6,295 nucleotides of DNA, from assembly GCA_029571495.1 (NCBI GenBank), contig JAKPSO010000029.1, forward strand, positions 1 to 6,295, given 5' to 3'. The notes below the pieces were generated by a model, which was given only the letters and a program-made list of their open reading frames with translations, was not told the DNA's origin and did no database searches. Both the position numbers and the translations under genes were made by a program. Source of the DNA: Pseudomonadota bacterium (GTDB lineage Bacteria; Pseudomonadota; Gammaproteobacteria; Burkholderiales; Casimicrobiaceae). Below, in pieces: positions 1 to 3,404 of this stretch. The number at the start of each line of letters is the position of its first letter. The stretch's first letter is position 1.

Positions 1-150
1 GGGGGCGGAGGAGAAGGCGGTGGACGCGAACTGCTGTCGCGGATATCTCGCCAGGCGCTTGATGAAATGCGGCTTGAAGTCGGACAGGCCGTGTTTGTGC
101 TGATCAAGGCGATCGCGTTCGATAAGCGCAGCATGGGATTCACGACGTAG
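1..150 (+). CDS. modC: ModC-like molybdate ABC transporter ATP-binding protein, C-terminal TOBE fragment (5' truncated)
   Basis: Frame 1 is open from the first base to TAG at 148-150, giving 49 residues. After a Gly-rich linker comes a stretch resembling the last part of the TOBE (molybdate/oxyanion-binding) domain that ends ModC proteins: RELLSRISRQALDEMRL, then VGQAVFVLIKAIAF. In this family the segment reads roughly LLARIT-aLGL-GQ-vyAqVKsVAL. ModC is the cytoplasmic ATPase that drives molybdate import with ModA and ModB, and its TOBE domain helps regulate transport. The Walker motifs and most of the protein lie upstream of the window, so the assignment rests on this tail alone. A related oxyanion or sugar ABC ATPase with a TOBE tail is the main alternative. 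The 152 bases to the next gene contain only weak hairpins (such as CGCTCG/CGAGCG at 199-217, without a T-run), so no convincing terminator is seen. Confidence 0.72.
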   Translation, partial: GGGGEGGGRELLSRISRQALDEMRLEVGQAVFVLIKAIAFDKRSMGFTT

Positions 151-302
151 CTCGCCGCTGTGCGCCGACCGCGCCAGTGGTAGGCGACGACTTGGCGTCG
201 CTCGATGGCACCGAGCGCGGCCAGGTCCGCGCCTACAGTCGGTTTCGTCTGCGCGAGACAACCTATACCGTTCTTGCATAGTTTTGACTACACTCCCGTT
301 CT

Positions 303-1202
303 ATGGAACTAAAGTGGGTTGAAGACTTTTTGCAACTGGCCGACACGGGCAGTTTTTCTAGGGCAGCGGAACTTCGCTACGTCACGCAGCCAGCGTTCTC
401 GCGACGCATTCGTGCGCTGGAGCAGTGGCTCGGCGCTGAGCTGATTGATCGGACGAGTTACCCGACCAAGCTCACGAAAGCTGGCGAACAATTTCGCGAA
501 CGTGCGGCGGAAATCGTGCGCCAAGCCATCGACGCACGCGCCATCGCGCGTGGCCTACAAAGCGCGCCGACGGATACGATCTTGTTTGCCGCGCCGCACA
601 CGCTGTCGCTGACATTTTTCCCAACGTGGCTTAACGCGCTGGAGAAAAAGCTTGGGCGCGTGAAGGCGAAGCTCCTCGCTGCGAACGTGCATGACGCGGT
701 GATGAGTTTGGTGGAAGGCAACTGCGATTTGCTGCTCTGTTACCACCACACGAATCAACCCGTGCAGCTCGACGAATCACGCTACGAGATGGTGGTGCTC
801 GGTACGGAGACGATCGCGCCGTTTTCTAAAGCCGATAGCGAAGGGCGCGCGCTCTACGCGCTGCCCGGCAGCGAGCAAAAGAAGATTCCCTACCTCTCGT
901 ACACGCCGCAGGCGTACCTCGGCCGTATGGTGGAGCTGATCCTGCAGCAATCACCGGTGCGCGCGCATCTTGACTGTGTGTACGAGAACGACATGTCTGA
1001 GGCGCTCAAAGTCATGGCGCTGGAAGGTCATGGCTTGGCGTGGTTGCCCGAGAGCGCAGTGACGCGCGAACTAAAGGCCAAACGCATTGCACGCTGCGGC
1101 GATGCACACTGGACCGGCACGATGGAGATTCGGCTGTACCGCGAACGCGGCGCGCAGCGTGAAGTCGTTGACGCGGTGTGGAACGCGGCATTGGGCAAAT
1201 AG
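303..1202 (+). CDS. LysR-family transcriptional regulator, HypT (YjiE)-like
   Basis: This 299-residue protein has the standard LysR layout. The N-terminal winged helix-turn-helix spans about residues 3-61, with core SFSRAAELRYVTQPAFSRRI at 17-36 followed by RALEQWLGAELIDR. A linker helix (about 62-90) leads into a periplasmic-binding-protein-like effector domain (about 92-295). Compared from memory, it resembles E. coli HypT, the hypochlorite-responsive regulator: QPAFSRRIRALEQ is shared, and PYLSYTPQAYLGR and MSEALKVMALEGHGLAWLPE match HypT's PLLNYSRNSYMGR and MSELLKQVALDGCGIAWLPE. The ATG is chosen because the HTH begins a few residues in, as usual. No good Shine-Dalgarno precedes it; a TACACT -10-like hexamer at 289-294 would place transcription start almost on the ATG, so leaderless translation is possible. 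LysR regulators often control neighbours, and the likely targets are the co-oriented genes downstream. The effector is unknown. Two of HypT's three redox-active Met positions appear to be Leu (L113, L206); M231 is kept. Confidence 0.93.
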   Translation: MELKWVEDFLQLADTGSFSRAAELRYVTQPAFSRRIRALEQWLGAELIDRTSYPTKLTKAGEQFRERAAEIVRQAIDARAIARGLQSAPTDTILFAAPHTLSLTFFPTWLNALEKKLGRVKAKLLAANVHDAVMSLVEGNCDLLLCYHHTNQPVQLDESRYEMVVLGTETIAPFSKADSEGRALYALPGSEQKKIPYLSYTPQAYLGRMVELILQQSPVRAHLDCVYENDMSEALKVMALEGHGLAWLPESAVTRELKAKRIARCGDAHWTGTMEIRLYRERGAQREVVDAVWNAALGK

Positions 1203-1207
1203 CCGTG

Positions 1208-1675
1208 ATGCACATTCAGCCTGAGATCGCGGTCGCGGCGATTCCGACCGACGAGCGGGTTTGGGTGCCGCAGGCGCCGGATGTTTGGTTTCGGCCGTTG
1301 CTGCTAAACACCGTCTCCGGCGGTTGGTGCAATTTGCTTCGCGTGCGAAAAAGCGGTGTCTTGTCGCGGCACCGGCATCCGATGGCGGTCGTTGGGTACG
1401 TCATTAAGGGTAAATGGTTTTATCGCGAGCACGATTGGGTGGCGGAGACGGGCAGCTTCGTCTACGAACCGCCGGGCGAGGTGCATACGCTTGAGGTACC
1501 TGCGGATTGCCCGGAGATGATCACGTTTTTCAACATTCAAGGCGCGATGATTTATCTTGATGCCGACGGTCATCAGACGGGCTTTGAGGATGTGTGGACC
1601 AAGATTGATATGTGTCGCGCGCACTACAGGGCCGTTGGTCTGGGTGCGGATTATGTCGATCAATTTGTCCGCTAG
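1208..1675 (+). CDS. 2,4'-dihydroxyacetophenone dioxygenase (DAD)-family cupin
   Basis: This is a 155-residue single-domain cupin. Cupin motif 2 is nearly canonical, G(X)5PXG(X)2H: G82, P88, G90, H93. Motif 1 supplies H55 and H57 (RHRHP), but the usual motif-1 glutamate position is Val (about V62). H55, H57 and H93 are the likely metal ligands, perhaps with an acidic residue from REHDW (E74 region). WCNLLRVRKSGVLSRHRHP, YVIKGKW, VYEPPGEVHTL and the C-terminal LGADYVDQFVR fit DAD-type proteins. Those are non-haem-iron enzymes that cleave the bond between the carbonyl and hydroxymethyl carbons of 2,4'-dihydroxyacetophenone, giving 4-hydroxybenzoate and formate. Many homologues carry the family name without a tested substrate, so the activity here is inferred. 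No signal peptide is visible, so it is cytosolic. ATG 1208 is preferred over GTG 1178 and GTG 1205: homology begins well downstream, and 1178 lies inside the regulator gene. It starts 5 bases after the regulator's stop, so the two are probably co-transcribed. Confidence 0.88.
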   Translation: MHIQPEIAVAAIPTDERVWVPQAPDVWFRPLLLNTVSGGWCNLLRVRKSGVLSRHRHPMAVVGYVIKGKWFYREHDWVAETGSFVYEPPGEVHTLEVPADCPEMITFFNIQGAMIYLDADGHQTGFEDVWTKIDMCRAHYRAVGLGADYVDQFVR

Positions 1676-1687
1676 CCTTCGGCATCG

Positions 1688-2077
1688 ATGAATTCACTCG
1701 CACCTACACTTGTTGCAATTGCGGTCGGCGCGGTACTGGGCGCGTGGTCGCGTTATGGTCTTGCCGTGACGCTCAACGGGCGCGGATGGTTGCCGTGGGG
1801 CACGTTCGCGGCGAACGCCATCGGCGGCTTGTTGATCGGTCTGGCGATTGCCCACTTTTCGGTGCGCACAGACATTTCGCCACTTTGGCGCATGTTTTTC
1901 GTTACGGGATTCTTGGGGGCGCTGACTACGTTTTCTACGTTCAGCGCAGAAGTGACCACGCTGCTGCTTGAGGGCAACATGATGCGCGGACTGGCGCTGG
2001 CGGCGCTGCATTTGCTGGTCTCGCTCCTACTCACCGCAATCGGAATTTGGCTTTATCGTGCCGTTGTTGAAGTGTGA
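1688..2077 (+). CDS. crcB: CrcB/FluC fluoride ion channel
   Basis: This 129-residue hydrophobic protein has the length and motifs of the CrcB/Fluc family, which exports fluoride passively as a dual-topology dimer in the inner membrane. Four membrane segments are visible, at about residues 5-27, 38-58, 68-92 and 102-126. Family signatures are present in order: GAVLGAWSRYG at 14-24 with the conserved Arg (R22), GTFAANAIGG at 38-47 with the pore-lining Asn (N43), and GFLGALTTFSTFS at 74-86. The last includes F82 and F85, matching the paired phenylalanines that line the fluoride path, and the TTFST turn where the central sodium is bound. It lies 12 bases after the cupin stop, with no strong Shine-Dalgarno, which suggests co-transcription and perhaps translational coupling. 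No fluoride riboswitch was found in the gap or ahead of the regulator gene, so fluoride-inducible control is not evident. Identification is secure. Confidence 0.96.
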   Translation: MNSLAPTLVAIAVGAVLGAWSRYGLAVTLNGRGWLPWGTFAANAIGGLLIGLAIAHFSVRTDISPLWRMFFVTGFLGALTTFSTFSAEVTTLLLEGNMMRGLALAALHLLVSLLLTAIGIWLYRAVVEV

Positions 2078-2127
2078 GAATCCGGTCATATCGCGCACAG
2101 CCGATCATGTTTTTTACTTACTCATTT

Positions 2128-2132
2128 AAGGT
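2128..2132 (+). promoter_or_regulatory. Shine-Dalgarno site of the qorA-like gene
   Basis: AAGGT lies 8 bases before ATG 2141 in an otherwise AT-rich leader (about 2108-2140). It is the clearest ribosome binding site in the window and fixes the start of the quinone reductase. The genes immediately upstream lack one this good, so qorA may be translated independently of them. No confident promoter was seen in the 63-base gap after crcB. Confidence 0.7.
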
Positions 2133-2140
2133 AATCGCAA

Positions 2141-3115
2141 ATGGCACAACAAATCCGCTTCTATGAAACTGGTGGCCCTGACGTACTGAAGTTAGAGGCT
2201 GTTGAGTTGCCAGCACCTGGGCCTGGCGAAGCCCGTGTGCGCCACAGCGCGATCGGCGTGAACTTCATTGACACCTATCACCGTACGGGCCTCTACAAAA
2301 TGCCGCTGCCGTCGGGCATCGGTAAGGAAGCCGCAGGCGTTGTTGAAGCGGTTGGCGAGGGTGTTACCAGCGTAGTACCGGGTGATCGCGTGGTGTACTG
2401 CGATGGCCCCTTGGGTAGCTACGCCAGCGAGCGCAACTTGTCCGCCGCCGTTCTCGTGAAATTGCCGCAGTACGTGAGCGAACAGCACATTGCCGCAGGA
2501 TTCTTGCGCGCGATGACGGTCGAGTATTTGCTGAACCGCACGTTCAAGTGCAAGGCGGGCGACACGATTCTCTTCCACGCAGCCGCAGGTGGCGTTGGCC
2601 TCATCGCCTGTCAATGGGCGAAATCGATGGGCGTGACGATGATTGGTACGGTCGGTAGCGCCGAAAAGGCCAAGCTCGCGTTGGAGCATGGCTGCGCGCA
2701 CGTGATCAACTACAACACGGAAAACTTTGTCGAACGCGTAAAAGAAATCACCGGTGGCAAGAAGGTGCCCGTCGTGTACGACAGCGTCGGCAAAGACACA
2801 TGGCCGGCATCGCTCGATTGTTTGCAGCCGCTTGGATTGATGGTGAGTTTCGGCAACTCTTCCGGCCCGGTGACCGGGGTTGATCTTGGCATTCTCGCCG
2901 CGAAAGGCTCCCTTTACTTGACGCGCCAGACGCTCATGGCGTACAGCGGCAATCGCGCGACGCTCGAAGAAATGGCCAACAACGTCTTCAACATGATGAA
3001 AGACGGCAAGATCAACCTCGCCGCCCGTCAGACCTATTCGCTCGCTGACGCCGCGCAGGCGCATCGCGACCTAGAGTCGCGCAAGACTGTGGGCGGGATG
3101 ATTCTCGTTCCCTAA
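2141..3115 (+). CDS. qorA: NADPH:quinone oxidoreductase, zeta-crystallin/QorA type (MDR superfamily)
   Basis: At 324 residues this is close to E. coli QorA (327). It belongs to the zinc-free quinone reductase branch of the medium-chain dehydrogenase/reductases, which reduce quinones with NADPH in the cytosol. The N-terminal GroES-like domain (about 1-125 plus the C-terminal strands) shows NFIDTYHRTGLY at 41-52 and GIGKEAAGVVEAVGEGV at 59-75; the zinc-ligand cysteine and glutamate pattern of alcohol dehydrogenases is absent. The Rossmann domain (about 126-265) carries AAAGGVG at 147-153 for cofactor binding. K176, Y191 and R314 fall near the positions that hold the NADPH 2'-phosphate in E. coli QorA, supporting NADPH preference. 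VGGMILVP at the end is typical of the family. ATG 2141 has a good Shine-Dalgarno 8 bases upstream. It follows crcB by 63 bases, so co-transcription is possible but unproven. The physiological quinone is unknown. A link to the DAD-family cupin through aromatic or oxidative metabolism is inference. Confidence 0.95.
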   Translation: MAQQIRFYETGGPDVLKLEAVELPAPGPGEARVRHSAIGVNFIDTYHRTGLYKMPLPSGIGKEAAGVVEAVGEGVTSVVPGDRVVYCDGPLGSYASERNLSAAVLVKLPQYVSEQHIAAGFLRAMTVEYLLNRTFKCKAGDTILFHAAAGGVGLIACQWAKSMGVTMIGTVGSAEKAKLALEHGCAHVINYNTENFVERVKEITGGKKVPVVYDSVGKDTWPASLDCLQPLGLMVSFGNSSGPVTGVDLGILAAKGSLYLTRQTLMAYSGNRATLEEMANNVFNMMKDGKINLAARQTYSLADAAQAHRDLESRKTVGGMILVP

Positions 3116-3149
3116 ACGACACGGCGCTTAAGGCCAAGGTAGGTAATCG

Positions 3150-3190
3150 GTCCCACACAGATGTGGTAGGGACTCGCGCCGACTGGCGTG
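3150..3190 (+). other. Two adjacent hairpins downstream of qorA
   Basis: The first hairpin pairs CCACA (3153-3157) with TGTGG (3162-3166) around a CAGA loop. It can extend through GTC (3150-3152) with GAC (3171-3173) if TAGG bulges out. The second pairs CGCGCC (3175-3180) with GGCGTG (3185-3190) around a GACT tetraloop, six pairs including one G-U. Neither is followed by a run of T, so they are not a standard intrinsic terminator. They may still end or protect the qorA transcript. The position, 35-75 bases past the stop, fits that role. Confidence 0.35.
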
Positions 3191-3259
3191 CGGCTTCCTG
3201 CGGGCGATGGTCACGAATTTGTCCTGCACGAATCCTGCCGTTAAATTCTTTGGAACCCC

Positions 3260-3287
3260 TTGAGAAGTGCCGAGGCGACGGTATACT
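3260..3287 (+). promoter_or_regulatory. Sigma-70-type promoter for the Calx-beta repeat gene
   Basis: TTGAGA (3260-3265; 4 of 6 to TTGACA) and TATACT (3282-3287; 5 of 6 to TATAAT) are separated by 16 bases. Predicted transcription start is about 3294, leaving an untranslated leader of about 33 bases before GTG 3327. Short purine-rich GGGGG at 3318-3322, 4 bases before the start codon, is a plausible though closely spaced ribosome binding site. This is the best promoter match seen in the window, and its placement fits the large downstream frame. Confidence 0.62.
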
Positions 3288-3292
3288 CTCCT

Positions 3293-3304
3293 CAGAATTT
3301 TCTG
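3293..3304. promoter_or_regulatory. Palindrome at the predicted transcription start (operator candidate)
   Basis: CAGAA (3293-3297) and TTCTG (3300-3304) are perfect inverted arms around a TT centre. The palindrome begins 6 bases after the -10 hexamer, covering the likely +1. That is a position where a bound repressor would block initiation. It is short, and no regulator consensus was recognised, so it is only a candidate. Confidence 0.3.
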
Positions 3305-3326
3305 TACTTGTATTCCCGGGGGCCGC

Positions 3327-3404
3327 GTGAATTCCATTGCATTTCGAAACATTCGTTTCTTCCTCACGTTGCTTGTCGCGTGGGCAGTGATGCCGGCGTT
3401 CGCG
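3327..3404 (+). other. Sec signal peptide of the repeat protein
   Basis: Residues 1-26 have a short basic n-region (R7, R10), a hydrophobic core FFLTLLVAWAVMPAF (11-25) and an AFA|A cleavage site after residue 26, matching signal peptidase I rules. There is no lipobox Cys at +1, so a lipoprotein is not indicated. The mature chain begins AGGVSPFC. It places the protein outside the cytoplasm and confirms the chosen GTG start. Confidence 0.85.

Noticed and set aside
199..217. Hairpin CGCTCG/CGAGCG after the modC-like gene as an intrinsic terminator
   Set aside because: The stem is only six pairs and is followed by GC-rich sequence with no T-run.
1178..1207. Upstream GTG starts (1178 and 1205) for the cupin gene
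   Set aside because: GTG 1178 lies inside the regulator gene and adds residues with no family match. ATG 1208 gives the tight 5-base spacing and a normal length.
1612..1971. + strand 119-residue frame overlapping the cupin and crcB
   Set aside because: It is an out-of-frame shadow. Both overlapped genes are firmly identified, and the product is Cys/Arg-rich with no motif.
2192..3064. 290-residue minus-strand open frame
   Set aside because: It lies wholly opposite qorA, which is a well-recognised full-length protein. The antisense product is Arg/His-rich with no recognisable domain.
3201..3250. GGGCGATGG at 3202-3210, reminiscent of the start of a fluoride riboswitch
   Set aside because: The later conserved parts (AACCGC-like segment and CTGATG) are missing, and the site is downstream of crcB, ahead of an unrelated gene.
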